Of a DNA stretch of 39,224 nt, positions 24,968 through 35,000 are shown piece after piece. A program made the position numbers and the translations under genes. This stretch comes from AWTP1-13 sp039808585 (lineage in GTDB: Bacteria; Pseudomonadota; Alphaproteobacteria; Rhizobiales; Hyphomicrobiaceae), in the NCBI GenBank assembly GCA_039808585.1, contig JBDHTJ010000025.1:1-39224 (forward strand), given 5' to 3'. Numbering within the stretch: position 1 is the first letter of the stretch; each line of letters opens with the position of its first letter. The notes under the pieces were generated by a model that ran no database searches, was not told where the DNA came from, and saw only the letters and a list, made by a program, of their open reading frames with translations.

Positions 24968-25105
24968 ATGACTGTCAGCAAGATCGTCGCCCTTTCGCTC
25001 GTCGCCGCCGCCCTGGCCCTGTCCGCCTGCCGCACCGAGGAGCCCTATAAGCCCCTCAAGCTCGGCGCCGACATCAACGTCCAGCAGCAGGCCGCGACCC
25101 GCTGA
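24968..25105 (+). CDS. Small lipoprotein, 45 residues
   Basis: A very short gene with strong signals. GGAGGTAAAG lies just upstream of the ATG. The product starts MTVSKIVALSLVAAALALSAC, a lipoprotein signal peptide with lipobox LSAC placing the lipidated cysteine at residue 21. Only 24 residues follow, including RTEEPYKPLKLGADINV and a QQQ stretch. It would sit in the inner or outer membrane facing the periplasm. Tiny lipoproteins of this kind are often abundant envelope components, but no function can be given. A good terminator begins 43 bases after the stop, so it is probably a single-gene transcript. Confidence 0.8.
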   Translation: MTVSKIVALSLVAAALALSACRTEEPYKPLKLGADINVQQQAATR

Positions 25106-25148
25106 CGCCTGCAGCCGCCAACGGTGCGGCTGGCTATCGGATTATGCA

Positions 25149-25190
25149 AAGGCTCCGCTCGGCAACTGTCGGCGGGGCCTTCGCTGTTTT
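25149..25190 (+). terminator. Rho-independent terminator of the small lipoprotein gene
   Basis: AAGGCTCCGC (25149-25158) pairs with GCGGGGCCTT (25172-25181) with one G-T wobble, and the stem continues inward through CGGC/GTCG around an AACT loop. A T-rich tail ending in TTTT follows at 25187-25190. It separates the lipoprotein gene from the convergent hyuB-like gene and may serve both directions. Confidence 0.8.
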
Positions 25191-25196
25191 GAATGC

Positions 25197-26900
25197 TTAA
25201 CCCGCAGTCAGCCGTGAGCCCGCATAGCCATAGACATCGCGTGCCGCAGCGGCGCTCACGTAGCCCTTCGTGACGTCCGCCGAGATCGCATCTTGCGCGC
25301 GCTCGCGCGGATCGCCGAAGCCGCCACCACCCGACGTCTCCAAGCGGATGATGTCGCCCTTCCTGACGCGCATGTTGGTGACTTTGGAGCCCAGCACGTG
25401 GCGCTCGCCCTCGCGCACGAGGGTGAGGGTGCTGAGTGCCGCCGGCTTGCCGCCTGCCAGGCCAAAGGGCGGAAATTTGAAGCGGTCGAGGTTTGTGGAG
25501 ACCTGGGCCTCGTCGCACTCGATCCGCCATTCCCGCCACAAGCCCAGGCCGCCGCGCTGGCGGCCCGGCCCGCCTGAGTCCGGCAGAAGGCCGTAACCCA
25601 GGAACGTCAGCGGCATGTCGCTCTCGATCATCTCCATGGGGATGTTGGCGTTGTTGTGCATGCCGAACGAGTGGGCCGACGACCCATCGGAGTAGGAGAG
25701 GGCGCCGCAGCCGCCGATCTCGATCTCGACCAGCACCTTGCGTCCCTTGCGTGCATCCACCGTCTGGAACGCCACGACGTATGAGACAGCGTAGTAGGCC
25801 GCCGGCATGCGGTCCGGCACGGCCTGGTGCAGGGCTGCGAACAGCACGGTTGCGAGCCTGTGGCTGATCGCGATGCGATGCACGACGGGCGCAGGCGCCG
25901 CCGCATTTACGCAAGTACCCTCGGGCGCGATCACCCTGACTGGCCGGTAGCAGCCGGAGTTCGAGGCAAGGGGAATGTCGGCGGTGGCCATGAGGGCGTA
26001 GAACACGCCTGCGCAGGTGGAGGCGTAGGTCGCGTTGCTGGGGCCCAGGCATTGCGGGCTGCAGCCCGTGAGATCCACCGTGATCTCGTCGCCGGCCACG
26101 ATGACTTTGGCGCAGATCTCGATCGGGGCGTCGGTGATGCCGTCGTCGTCGACGCGGTCGGCAAAGGAGTAGCTGCCGTCGGGAATGCGGCTGATGACGG
26201 CCCGCATGCCGGCTTCCGAAGTATCAAGGATCTGCTTCAGTGCCTGCTTGAACCGGGCAGGTCCAAGTTTCCTGACCTGTCGCTCGATGTTGACGGCGCC
26301 CACGTTGAGGGAGGCGATTTGCGATTGCAGGTCGCCCCACAGGATCTCCGGCTGGCGCACGTTCTGCAGGATGAGGGCGCGCAAGGGCTCCATCAGCCGC
26401 CCTTCCTCGAAGAGCTTCACCGGCGGGATGCGCAGACCCTCCTGGAAGATCTCAGTGGCGCTGGACCCGTAGCTGCCGGCAGAGATGCCGCCAACGTCGA
26501 GATGGTGGCAAAGCGTGCCGACGAACCCGACCCGCTGCCCTTCGTGGAACACCGCCCTGAATGCCACGATGTCCGGCAGGTGCTGCCCGCCGCAGTAGGG
26601 ATCATTGGAGATGACGACGTCGCCGGGCTTCCAGGTTTCGGCCGGAATGTGTTTCGCCAGTATCTCGGTGAGGAAGAACGTCATCGAGTTCAAGTGGCTC
26701 GGAATGCGCGCCGCCTGCGCCACATTCCAGCCGTTGGCGTCGAAGATGGCGGTCGAATAGTCGAGCAACTCGCGCACGATCGTGGAGCGGCTGGTGCGCC
26801 AGACCGTGACATCCATCTCCGCCGCGGCAGCGGTGAGGGCGTTGTAGATAATTTCAAGCTCGATGGGCGATATGTCGGAGGTTGTGGGCGTGGCGGTCAC
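25197..26900 (-). CDS. Hydantoinase B/oxoprolinase family protein (HyuB-like subunit)
   Basis: A 567-residue HyuB-type subunit of an ATP-dependent hydantoinase/5-oxoprolinase/acetone carboxylase-like enzyme. The N-terminus SPIELEIIYNALTAAAAEMDVTV and the segments VVISNDPYCGGQHLPDI, HHLDVGGISAGSYG, IDLTGCSPQCLG-like DLTGCSPQC and SGGGGFGDPRER are hallmarks. The family opens cyclic amides such as hydantoins or 5-oxoproline using ATP from the HyuA partner; the true substrate varies and is not fixed here. It starts 2 bases after the hyuA stop, so the subunits are co-translated. Confidence 0.92.
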   Translation of the reverse strand: MTATPTTSDISPIELEIIYNALTAAAAEMDVTVWRTSRSTIVRELLDYSTAIFDANGWNVAQAARIPSHLNSMTFFLTEILAKHIPAETWKPGDVVISNDPYCGGQHLPDIVAFRAVFHEGQRVGFVGTLCHHLDVGGISAGSYGSSATEIFQEGLRIPPVKLFEEGRLMEPLRALILQNVRQPEILWGDLQSQIASLNVGAVNIERQVRKLGPARFKQALKQILDTSEAGMRAVISRIPDGSYSFADRVDDDGITDAPIEICAKVIVAGDEITVDLTGCSPQCLGPSNATYASTCAGVFYALMATADIPLASNSGCYRPVRVIAPEGTCVNAAAPAPVVHRIAISHRLATVLFAALHQAVPDRMPAAYYAVSYVVAFQTVDARKGRKVLVEIEIGGCGALSYSDGSSAHSFGMHNNANIPMEMIESDMPLTFLGYGLLPDSGGPGRQRGGLGLWREWRIECDEAQVSTNLDRFKFPPFGLAGGKPAALSTLTLVREGERHVLGSKVTNMRVRKGDIIRLETSGGGGFGDPRERAQDAISADVTKGYVSAAAARDVYGYAGSRLTAG

Positions 26901-26902
26901 GG

Positions 26903-28966
26903 TCAGCTCCTCTCGGCGATCAAGTGGCCGGTCGCATGGGGCATGCAGCTCCAGCCCTCCTCCAGAAGGACCGTGGTGTAGGCCTCCTCGATGACGGCAG
27001 GGCCGGTTATGGTCTTGTCAGGCGGCAGTGCCTCGCGGTCCCACACGGCCACGTCTCGCCACACACCGCCAAGGAAGACTTTGCGCGTGCCCTTGGGGGC
27101 TGCCCTAGTCGTCGTGCGCGCAACCGCCATCGGCTTTGGTTGCGCCAGCTTGCCGACGGCCGACGCGCGCACTGCCACGATCTCCACCGCAGCGCCCCGG
27201 TTGGCATAGGAGAAGCGCTGCTCATGCAGCGCGTGGAACCCGTCGATCAGGCCGTCGAGCGTGATCTGTGTGAAGTCCGTCACAGAAGCGGCAGGCACCG
27301 TGAGTTCGAAAGCCTGGCCCTTGTAGCGCATATCGGCCGCAAGCTCGATGCGTTGGTCTTCGGGTCTCACGGCGTCGGCTTCAAGCCGCGCCTTGGCCTC
27401 TCGCATCAGGCTCTGTGTCATTTCCGCAAGGCGCGGCACCATCGCCGGCACTGCCTCAAGCAGCTGCGAGCGCACGAGATCGTGCGCGAGGTTCGAGTGC
27501 AGGATGCCGAACGCGGACAGCGTCGAGGCGCTCTCGGGGAACACCACCCGCCGTACACCCACCTCGTCGGCAACGGCGATGGCGTGCAGGCCGGCGGCAC
27601 CGCCGAAGGCGATCATGACGAAGTCGCGTGGATCGAGCCCCTTCTCGAACAGTGAAAGGCGAATGGCCGCGCCCAGGCTGGCATTGGTCACGGCGAGCAT
27701 GCCTTCTGCCGCGGCTTCGACGTCGAGGCCCAGGGGCTTGCCGACGTTGGCCGCAATGGCGTTGCGGGCAGCCTCCGCATCGAGGCGCATGCCGCCGCCG
27801 AGGAACGCCTCGCCATCGAGCCGGGCGAGGGCGATGTTGGCATCGGTTACGGTTGCGAACGTGCCACCGCGGCCGTAGCAGGCAGGCCCTGGCCGCGAGC
27901 CGGCGCTCTCCGGCCCCATCGTCAGTCGGCCGCCCGCACGCACGTTGGCGATGGACCCGCCACCGGCGCCGATCGTGTTGATCTCCACCATCGGCAGGCG
28001 CACCGGCATGCGGTCGATCTCGCCCTGCGTCACGAGGTTGATCTTGCCATCGCGCACGACTGAGACATCGAAGCTCGTCCCGCCCATGTCGACGCCGACG
28101 ATGTTGGGCTCCTGCAGGAGCTGCCCCAGGAGGGCGCAGGCCGCGCTGCCACCGGAGGGACCCGACAGCAGCAGCCGCACGGGCTCCTGCGCGGCCTTCT
28201 CCGGACTGCACACGCCGCCGTTCGACTGCACGAGGAAAAGCAGCGGATTGAGGCCTTCCGACTTGAGCCGCGCTGCAAGCTTGTCGAGATAGCTGCCGAC
28301 GACCGGCATCAGCAGCGCGTTCATGATGGTGGTCGAGGTACGCTCGTACTCGCGGATCTCAGCGTTGAGGCCGCTGGAGCAGGACACGCGCAAGGCTGGC
28401 CGCACTTTCCTCAGGTGCTCCGCGATGCGCTGCTCGTTCTCCGCGTTGAGGTAGGCGTTGAGCAGGCATACGGCCACCGCCTCCACCTCGAGCGCGTCGA
28501 GCTTGGCGACGAGCCCCGCCAGTGCGGCGTCTGTAACCTTCGTCTCGATGCTGCCATCCGACTTCGTCCGCTCCGCGATGCCGAGGCGACGGTCGCGCGG
28601 GATCAGCACCGGCGGCACCTTCGGATTGAGCGAATAGACTTCGCGTCTGTAGTGCCGCCCGATCTCGGCCACGTCCTCGAAATTGAGCGTGGTGACGAGT
28701 GCGCCGCGCGCGAGTTTGCGCTCCAGCACGGCGTTTGTGGCGATGGTCGTGCCGTGCAGCAGGTAGCCGACGTCCGATAGGGCAAAGCCGGCCTTGTCCG
28801 CCGCCTGGCGGATGCCCGTGATGAGGCCGATGGAAGGATCCTCGGGCGTCGTGGGTGTCTTCAGGCTCGACAACGCGCCGGTGCGCTCATCGTAGATCTG
28901 CAGATCCGTGAATGTGCCGCCGATATCGACGGCGATGCGGACCGGCGGCGTGCGTCTTGCCGACAT
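26903..28966 (-). CDS. Hydantoinase A/oxoprolinase family protein (HyuA-like subunit)
   Basis: A 687-residue HyuA-type subunit with an actin-like ATPase fold. RIAVDIGGTFTDLQIYDE at the N-terminus is the phosphate-binding motif, and LLHGTTIATNAVLERK follows. The central VGVDMGGTSFDVSVVRDG is the second phosphate motif, and MVEINTIGAGGGSIANV and SRPGPACYGRGG are further family signatures. It phosphorylates or activates the cyclic amide for opening by the B subunit. GAGGG lies just upstream of the ATG. No transporter, racemase or carbamoylase gene adjoins, so 5-oxoprolinase and hydantoinase activities are both possible. The regulator gene upstream on the same strand is 183 bases away; that gap holds nothing I recognise. 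Confidence 0.93.
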   Translation of the reverse strand: MSARRTPPVRIAVDIGGTFTDLQIYDERTGALSSLKTPTTPEDPSIGLITGIRQAADKAGFALSDVGYLLHGTTIATNAVLERKLARGALVTTLNFEDVAEIGRHYRREVYSLNPKVPPVLIPRDRRLGIAERTKSDGSIETKVTDAALAGLVAKLDALEVEAVAVCLLNAYLNAENEQRIAEHLRKVRPALRVSCSSGLNAEIREYERTSTTIMNALLMPVVGSYLDKLAARLKSEGLNPLLFLVQSNGGVCSPEKAAQEPVRLLLSGPSGGSAACALLGQLLQEPNIVGVDMGGTSFDVSVVRDGKINLVTQGEIDRMPVRLPMVEINTIGAGGGSIANVRAGGRLTMGPESAGSRPGPACYGRGGTFATVTDANIALARLDGEAFLGGGMRLDAEAARNAIAANVGKPLGLDVEAAAEGMLAVTNASLGAAIRLSLFEKGLDPRDFVMIAFGGAAGLHAIAVADEVGVRRVVFPESASTLSAFGILHSNLAHDLVRSQLLEAVPAMVPRLAEMTQSLMREAKARLEADAVRPEDQRIELAADMRYKGQAFELTVPAASVTDFTQITLDGLIDGFHALHEQRFSYANRGAAVEIVAVRASAVGKLAQPKPMAVARTTTRAAPKGTRKVFLGGVWRDVAVWDREALPPDKTITGPAVIEEAYTTVLLEEGWSCMPHATGHLIAERS

Positions 28967-29149
28967 GAACCCTCTTTTCCCTACCTCTTGGGCGAACCGT
29001 TTCGAGTACGCCTAGGTGATCGAAAGAGGAGATGCAAGGTGGCCCATCGCCCGTCGAAACTGCCGCGCGCTGGACGCACAAATTGCAAGCGCTTGCTGCC
29101 CGCACGGAGGGCAGGAAACAGCGATCGGACAAGGCAAAGGAGCTGGCCG

Positions 29150-29956
29150 TTACGCAGGCGGCTGAGCGGGCGCCGAGCCTCTAAGCAGGGCAGCGGTCGC
29201 TGCATCGGCGGGATAGAATGCCTCGATGACGAGTTCCGACAGCGTCACTTCCGCCGCGGTGCCGAACACGGTCGTGGTACTGAAGAACGACAGGGTGCCG
29301 GCCTCGGTGGCAATTTGCATCGGTACGATGACGTCGAGCGGTTGGGCTGGCGTATGACCGTCCTGATGGCCCCACCACCCACAGACCTCGCGAATGAGAC
29401 CGTCGATGACCCGGTCGCGGGTCAAACGATGCTGCCGCCGCAGGCGCTCGAGCATGTGGGCCCGGAGCTGCTCCATATTGACGATGCGGCTGCTCAGCCC
29501 TTCCGGATGCAGTGTCAGGCGAATGACGTTGACGGGTGGCGCGAGAAGGTGCGGCGCAACGCCGGCCAGAAGCGGCGCGACGCCACGATTTGCGGCCTGC
29601 ATCACCCAGTGCCGGTCGACCGCGAGCGCGGGGTAAGGCTCATGCCCGGCAAGGACGATGTCGATGGCCTGCCGCGCAGCCTTGAGCGCCGGCTCGTCGA
29701 GCCGGTGCTCCTGGTAGAGAGGCGCAAAGCCCGCTGCCAGCAGCAGGTGGTTGCGTTCGCGCAGCGGGATGTCGAGGTGCTCTGCGAGGCGCAGGACCAT
29801 GTCGCGCGAAGGGGCCGCCCGCCCGCTCTCGATGAAGCTCAGGTGCTTCTGCGAGATCTCGGCCTCCAGCGCCAGCGACAGCTGGCTCATGCGCCGCGCC
29901 TCGCGCCAAGACTTGAACAGTCCGCCGAAGCCTTGAGCCGGTACCGCATGCGCCAT
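29150..29956 (-). CDS. XRE family regulator with MmyB-like ligand-binding domain
   Basis: A transcription regulator of about 268 residues. The N-terminal helix-turn-helix reads FKSWREARRMSQLSLALEAE then SQKHLSFIESGRAAPSRDMV. The C-terminal MmyB-like PAS-type domain has LALDRHW-like ALAVDRHWVMQAANRG, NVIRLTLHPEG and SFFSTTTVFGTAAEVTLSEL. The ATG at 29956 is preferred, with AGGA about 8 bases before it; an upstream start at 30040 is also in frame. It is divergent from a four-helix membrane protein gene with a 182-base spacer, which is therefore the likeliest target. Control of hyuAB downstream is another option. Confidence 0.88.
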   Translation of the reverse strand: MAHAVPAQGFGGLFKSWREARRMSQLSLALEAEISQKHLSFIESGRAAPSRDMVLRLAEHLDIPLRERNHLLLAAGFAPLYQEHRLDEPALKAARQAIDIVLAGHEPYPALAVDRHWVMQAANRGVAPLLAGVAPHLLAPPVNVIRLTLHPEGLSSRIVNMEQLRAHMLERLRRQHRLTRDRVIDGLIREVCGWWGHQDGHTPAQPLDVIVPMQIATEAGTLSFFSTTTVFGTAAEVTLSELVIEAFYPADAATAALLRGSAPAQPPA

Positions 29957-30138
29957 GTTGCCATCCTGTTGCCCGATCAAGCACACCGAAGGTAGCGGCT
30001 TGCCATGCTCCTGTTCAATTACCTCGGGGGTAAGCAGCAAGCCGTGTCAGGCAGCGCCTTTATTACCTCGCACGCAATCGCGGCGCGCGCACGACGAGGC
30101 CATGCTGCCCTTGTCGATGAAGAGAAGGAGACAGCCTC

Positions 30139-30549
30139 ATGACGGTACAAATGCAATCGGCCACGATGGCTCCGGCGGCGGGTTTCTTGCGCAAGGTCCT
30201 CCTTGCGGACGCTGCGACGGGCATCATATCGGCCGTCGGCCAGACCATGCTGACGGGCGAATTCGTGCGCCTGACGGGGATGCCCTCCGGCCTGCTGTTC
30301 ATGTCGGGGTTGGCCCTCTACCCCATCGCCGCCTTCATGGCCTGGACGGCGTTACGCACCCCTCTCATGCCGGCAGCCGTATGGATCATCATCCTCGGCA
30401 ACGTAGGGTGGGCGCTGGCGAGCCTCGCGCTCCTGCTGGTGCCGACTCTGGTGCCGACGCCCGCCGCGGCAGTCCTGGTCGCGGCGCAGGCGGCAGCGGT
30501 GGCCATGTTTGCCATCTTCGAATGGGTAGGCCTCAAGCGGTCGAAATGA
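30139..30549 (+). CDS. Four-helix integral membrane protein of unknown function
   Basis: A 136-residue protein with four hydrophobic helices: AATGIISAVGQTMLTG, LLFMSGLALYPIAAFMAW, AVWIIILGNVGWALASLALLLV and AAAVLVAAQAAAVAMFAIF. AAGGAG lies 9 bases before the ATG. Proteins of this size and topology often sit beside XRE/MmyB-type regulators, as here, and are presumed to be controlled by them. No function is known to me. After its stop, the 326-base stretch to the RND adaptor gene holds a 16-bp palindrome but no gene. Confidence 0.8.
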   Translation: MTVQMQSATMAPAAGFLRKVLLADAATGIISAVGQTMLTGEFVRLTGMPSGLLFMSGLALYPIAAFMAWTALRTPLMPAAVWIIILGNVGWALASLALLLVPTLVPTPAAAVLVAAQAAAVAMFAIFEWVGLKRSK

Positions 30550-30706
30550 GGCTTCAGAGCCCATGCAACCTGCCCAGCGCGCTCGCGTTTTCCGGGGCAG
30601 GATTGCATGGCGAGGGAACGGGAGAGGCGCTGACCAAGGCGCAGACCTCGCAGCGGATCGACGAGTTGCAAGGCGAGACGGGACCCGGGCGCGATCACTG
30701 AGGCGG

Positions 30707-30722
30707 CGCGACTTAAGTCGCG
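30707..30722. promoter_or_regulatory. 16-bp perfect palindrome upstream of the RND efflux genes
   Basis: CGCGACTTAAGTCGCG is a perfect palindrome at 30707-30722, 154 bases before the adaptor start and within the otherwise gene-free stretch 30550-30875. Palindromes of this size are typical operators of TetR-type repressors controlling RND pumps. No such regulator is encoded in the window. Confidence 0.45.
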
Positions 30723-30875
30723 GGTGCGGCTGCCAACCGCCATCGCGGGCATGGTAACGCTCTCGCTTGTGGGCGCTGGCACTCTTTCACAAGTCCGTCA
30801 GCGCGCCGGACAAGCCGCTTGCTGCGGATGCAAAATCCGGATGTATTGCCGCTCTCCTCAACACCGCAGGTCCTG

Positions 30876-32045
30876 ATGTTGCCACCCCCCTTCCGGATTT
30901 CCATCGGTATTGCCTTGCTCGTTGGCGCCGTGGCGCTCACGGGCTGCGAGCGAAAGGAGGCGCAAAAGCAAGCTTCGGCTCCGCCACCGCCCCCTGTGAC
31001 CGTGGCGCTGCCCGAGAAGCGCATGGTCGTCGACAAAGACGAATATGTCGGTCGCTTCATTGCGGTGGACAGTGTGGAGGTGCGTGCGCGCGTCTCGGGC
31101 TACCTGGAGCAGGTACACTTCCGCGATGGGCAACTCGTCAAGAAGGGCGACCCGCTGTTCACCATCGATCGGCGCCCCTTTCAGAACTCAGTCGAGCAGG
31201 CGAAGGCAAGCGTCAACCAGGCGAAGGCGAATCTCGCCTACACGGAAGCAGACCTTGCGCGCGCCCAGGGGCTCGTGGGGGGTAGCGTCATCAGCCAGCA
31301 GACCTATGAGCAGCGGACACAGGCCAAGCGCGTGGCGGAAGCCAATGTCGCTGCGCAGGAGGCAGCGCTCCGCCAGGCGAGCCTGGACCTGGAATTCACC
31401 GAGCTGAAGGCACCCGTTTCAGGCCGCATCGGGGATCGGCGCGTGTCGCCCGGCAATCTCGTCACTGGCGGCACCACGGGCACGACCACGCTGCTCGCCA
31501 CCATCCAGACCATCGACCCCATCCGCTTCGAATTCACGATGGATGAGACGAGCTACCTGCGCTACCAGCGCATGGCGAAAGCCGGCCCGGACGAAGCCGA
31601 CCAGGGCGTCAAGGTGCCTGCCAAGCTGCGACTGATCGACGAGGAAGCCTATGCACACACCGGCTTCATCGATTTCGTCGACAACGCCATAGACCGCTCA
31701 TCGGGCACGATTCGCGGACGCGCCCAGTTCCCCAATGCCAAGGGCATTTTCACGCCCGGCATGTTCGCGCGGATCCAGGTCGAGGTAGGCCCGCCGCAAG
31801 AGGCGCTGCTGGTTCCAGACGCCGCTATTGGCACGGAGCAGGTGCGCAAATTCGTCTACGTGGTCGATGCCGAGAACACCGCAAAGCCGAAGTACGTCAC
31901 GCTCGGCGCGCTGGTCGACAACCTTCGTGTTGTCAAAGGCATCGAAGCCGGGGACCGCGTGATCGTCAATGGGCTGATGCGGGTGCGTCCGGGCGCCAAG
32001 GTCAATCCCACCGCCGGCGGGCCGGCAACCTCGGCGTCGAAATAG
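30876..32045 (+). CDS. RND efflux periplasmic adaptor lipoprotein (AcrA/MexA-like)
   Basis: A 389-residue membrane fusion protein. The signal peptide SIGIALLVGAVALTGCERKE carries a lipobox LTGC, so it is lipidated and held at the inner membrane. The lipoyl halves are VEVRARVSGYLEQVHFRDGQLVKKGD and LEFTELKAPVSGRIGDRRVS, flanking a helical hairpin (NQAKANLAYTEADLARA to RVAEANVAAQEAAL). The beta-barrel region with IRFEFTMDE follows. It joins the RND pump encoded 39 bases downstream to an outer-membrane channel. The ATG at 30876 is preferred because it leads straight into the signal peptide; a TTG at 30819 is in frame upstream. Confidence 0.92.
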   Translation: MLPPPFRISIGIALLVGAVALTGCERKEAQKQASAPPPPPVTVALPEKRMVVDKDEYVGRFIAVDSVEVRARVSGYLEQVHFRDGQLVKKGDPLFTIDRRPFQNSVEQAKASVNQAKANLAYTEADLARAQGLVGGSVISQQTYEQRTQAKRVAEANVAAQEAALRQASLDLEFTELKAPVSGRIGDRRVSPGNLVTGGTTGTTTLLATIQTIDPIRFEFTMDETSYLRYQRMAKAGPDEADQGVKVPAKLRLIDEEAYAHTGFIDFVDNAIDRSSGTIRGRAQFPNAKGIFTPGMFARIQVEVGPPQEALLVPDAAIGTEQVRKFVYVVDAENTAKPKYVTLGALVDNLRVVKGIEAGDRVIVNGLMRVRPGAKVNPTAGGPATSASK

Positions 32046-32084
32046 GCTTACGGCTCGCGTCCGAGCCAGACACGGCGGCATCTC

Positions 32085-35000
32085 ATGCGCATCTCGCACT
32101 TCTTCATCGACCGGCCGATCTTCGCAGCCGTGCTGTCCGTGGTGTTCGTGATCCTGGGCGGCGTTGCCTATGGCCGGCTGCCGGTGGCGCAGTATCCGGA
32201 AATCGCCCCGCCCGTCATCAACGTCACAGGACAATACCCAGGTGCCAGCGCCGAGGTCGTGGCTTCAACGGTCGTGGCGCCGCTCGAGCAGCAGATCAAT
32301 GGCGTCGAGAACATGCTCTATATCTCGTCGAACTCGACGGGGGACGGACGCTTCTCGATCTCGGTCACGTTCGATCTCGGCACCAACCTCGACACGGCGC
32401 AGGTGCAGGTGCAAAACCGCGTGGCCATCGCCCAGCCGCGTCTGCCGGCTGATGTGCGCAACATCGGCGTCACGGTGGCCAAGGCCTCTCCCGACCTGAT
32501 GATGGTTGTGCATCTTTTCTCGCCCGACAAGACGCGCGACACGCTGTTCATATCAAACTATGCCAACGTGCAAGTGACGGACGTGCTCAATCGCCTCGAG
32601 GGCGTGGGCTCCATCACCGTGTTCGGCAGCCGCGACTACTCCATGCGCATCTGGCTCGACCCGGACCGCCTGCAGTCGATGGGCATGACGGCAGCAGATG
32701 TGGTCGCGGGCCTCCAGGCGCAGAATGTGCAGGTGGCATCGGGCGTGCTGAACCAGCCGCCGATCGAGACGCCGGCCGCGTTCCAGGTGGCCGTGCGCAC
32801 GCTGGGGCGCCTGGCCGACCCGTCCGAGTTCGCCAATATTGTCGTGAAGCAGTCCGAGACTGCTGTCGTGCGCGTGAAGGACGTGGCCAAGGTGGAACTT
32901 GCGGCGCTCGACTACACCACGAACTCCTACCTTGACCGCGATCCGGCCGTCGGCATCGGCATCTTCCAGCGGCCGGGCTCCAATGCACTGGCAGCGGCAA
33001 AGGCCGTGCAGGCGACCATGAACCAGCTTGCCCGCACCTTCCCGTCCGGGCTCAAGTACACCATCATCTACAATCCGACGGAGTTCATCCAGCAGTCGGT
33101 CGATGCGGTGATGCGCACAATCGCGGAAGCGGTGGTGCTGGTGGTGCTGGTCGTGGTGCTGTTCCTGCAGACATGGCGTGCCGCCGTGATCCCGCTGGTT
33201 GCCATCCCCGTGTCGCTCATCGGTACGTTCTTCGTGATGAGTGTGTTCGGGTTCTCGCTCAACAACCTTTCGCTCTTCGGCCTGGTGCTCGCCATCGGCA
33301 TCGTCGTGGACGACGCCATCGTCGTCGTCGAGAACGTGGAACGGAACATAGCCGAAGGGTTGTCGCCGCGAGAGGCGGCGCGCAAGAGCATGGACGAAGT
33401 GGGTTCGGCGCTCATCGCCATCGCCCTGGTGCTCACGGCCGTGTTCGTGCCGTCGGTATTCATCACCGGCATCTCGGGCCAGTTCTATCGCCAGTTCGCG
33501 CTGACGATCGCGGGTGCCACGCTGATCTCGCTCATCGTTTCGCTCACGCTGTCGCCGGCCATGTGCGCGCTGCTCCTGAAGCCGCACGACGCGCATAGCG
33601 CGCCACGCTGGTACTCGCGCCCGTTGCACGCTTTCTTCCGCTACTTCAACCTGGGGTTTGATTACCTTTCGAGTGGCTACGGCCGCATTGCCGCCCGGAT
33701 CGTGCGCCTCTCGGTGCTCATGCTCGTCGCCTATGTGGCGATCCTAGGCTATGGCCTCAACGAGTTCCGCAAGACACCCGCAGGCTTCATCCCGCAGCAG
33801 GATGCGGGCTACCTCATTACGGTTGTGCAGCTGCCGCCAGGGGCTTCGCTCGCGCGCACCGACGAGGTGAACCGTCGCGTCGTCGATATCGCACTTCAGG
33901 TGCCCGGCGTGGCGCATGCGGTCAATATCGTCGGCTTCTCCGGCGCCACGTTCACCAATGCGCCCAACGCGGGTGCCGTCTTCCTCGTGCTCGACCCGTT
34001 CGAGGCCCGCGCCAAGGACCCGGCGAAGTCGCAAGCGGCGCTGCAGGGGGCGCTCTTCCAGCGGCTTGCCTCCATCCAGGAAGGCCTCGTGATCGTAGTC
34101 GCCCCGCCTTCCGTCCGCGGCATCGGCAACGCCAACGGCGTGCGCATGATGATCCAGGATCGCGGCGGTGTCGGCGTGCAGGAGCTGCAGGCGGCGACCT
34201 ATGCGATGATGGGGCGGGCCTCGCAGACGCCGGGGCTGACGCAGGTGTTTTCGCTGTTCGAGACCTCGACGCCGCAGCTCTACCTCGACATCGACCGCAC
34301 GAAGGCCCAGCTTCTCGGAATCAACATCGCTGACGTCTTCAACACGCTGCAGACCTACCTGGGCTCGTCCTACGTCAACGACTTCAATATCCTCGGTCGC
34401 ACGTTCCGCGTCACTGCGCAGGCAGACGCGCCCTACCGCACAAGCGCCGATAACATTCTGAAACTGCGCGTGAGGAACAGCCGCGGCGAGCCCGTTCCGC
34501 TCGGTTCGTTCACGACCGTGAAGGACGTGTCCGGCCCCTATCGCGTACCGCGGCACAATCTCTACCCGGCAGCCGAACTCGATGCCGCCGCGGCGCCTGG
34601 CTACTCGCAGGGACAGGCGATCGAGATCCTGCAGCAGGTTGCGCGCGAGGTGTTGCCCGAAGGGGTGGGCTACGAATGGACAACGCTCGCCTACCAGCAG
34701 ATCCGCGCCGGTAGCACGGCGATCTTCGCCTTCCTTCTCGCGGTTGTCTTCGTCTATCTCGTGCTCGCTGCACAATACGAGAGCCTGACACTGCCGCTTT
34801 CGGTGATCCTGATCGTGCCGATGTGCCTCGTGGCGGCAATCAGCGGTGTCATCATCCGCGGTCAGGACAATAACATCCTCACGCAGGTCGGTTTCATCGT
34901 GCTGATCGGCCTCGCCGCCAAGAACGCGATCCTCATCGTCGAGTTTGCAAAGCAGCTGGAGGATCAGGGCGAGGACCGCTGGCATGCGGCCGCCGAAGCT

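Noticed and set aside
25045..26052. 335-codon minus-strand frame overlapping the end of hyuB and the small lipoprotein gene
   Set aside because: It is a different frame on the same strand as hyuB and is extremely rich in Arg/Gly/Pro with no recognisable domain.
25827..26981. 384-codon plus-strand frame opposite hyuB
   Set aside because: Antisense shadow of an unmistakable HyuB gene; its composition (His, Arg, Gly, Asp) matches other shadow frames.
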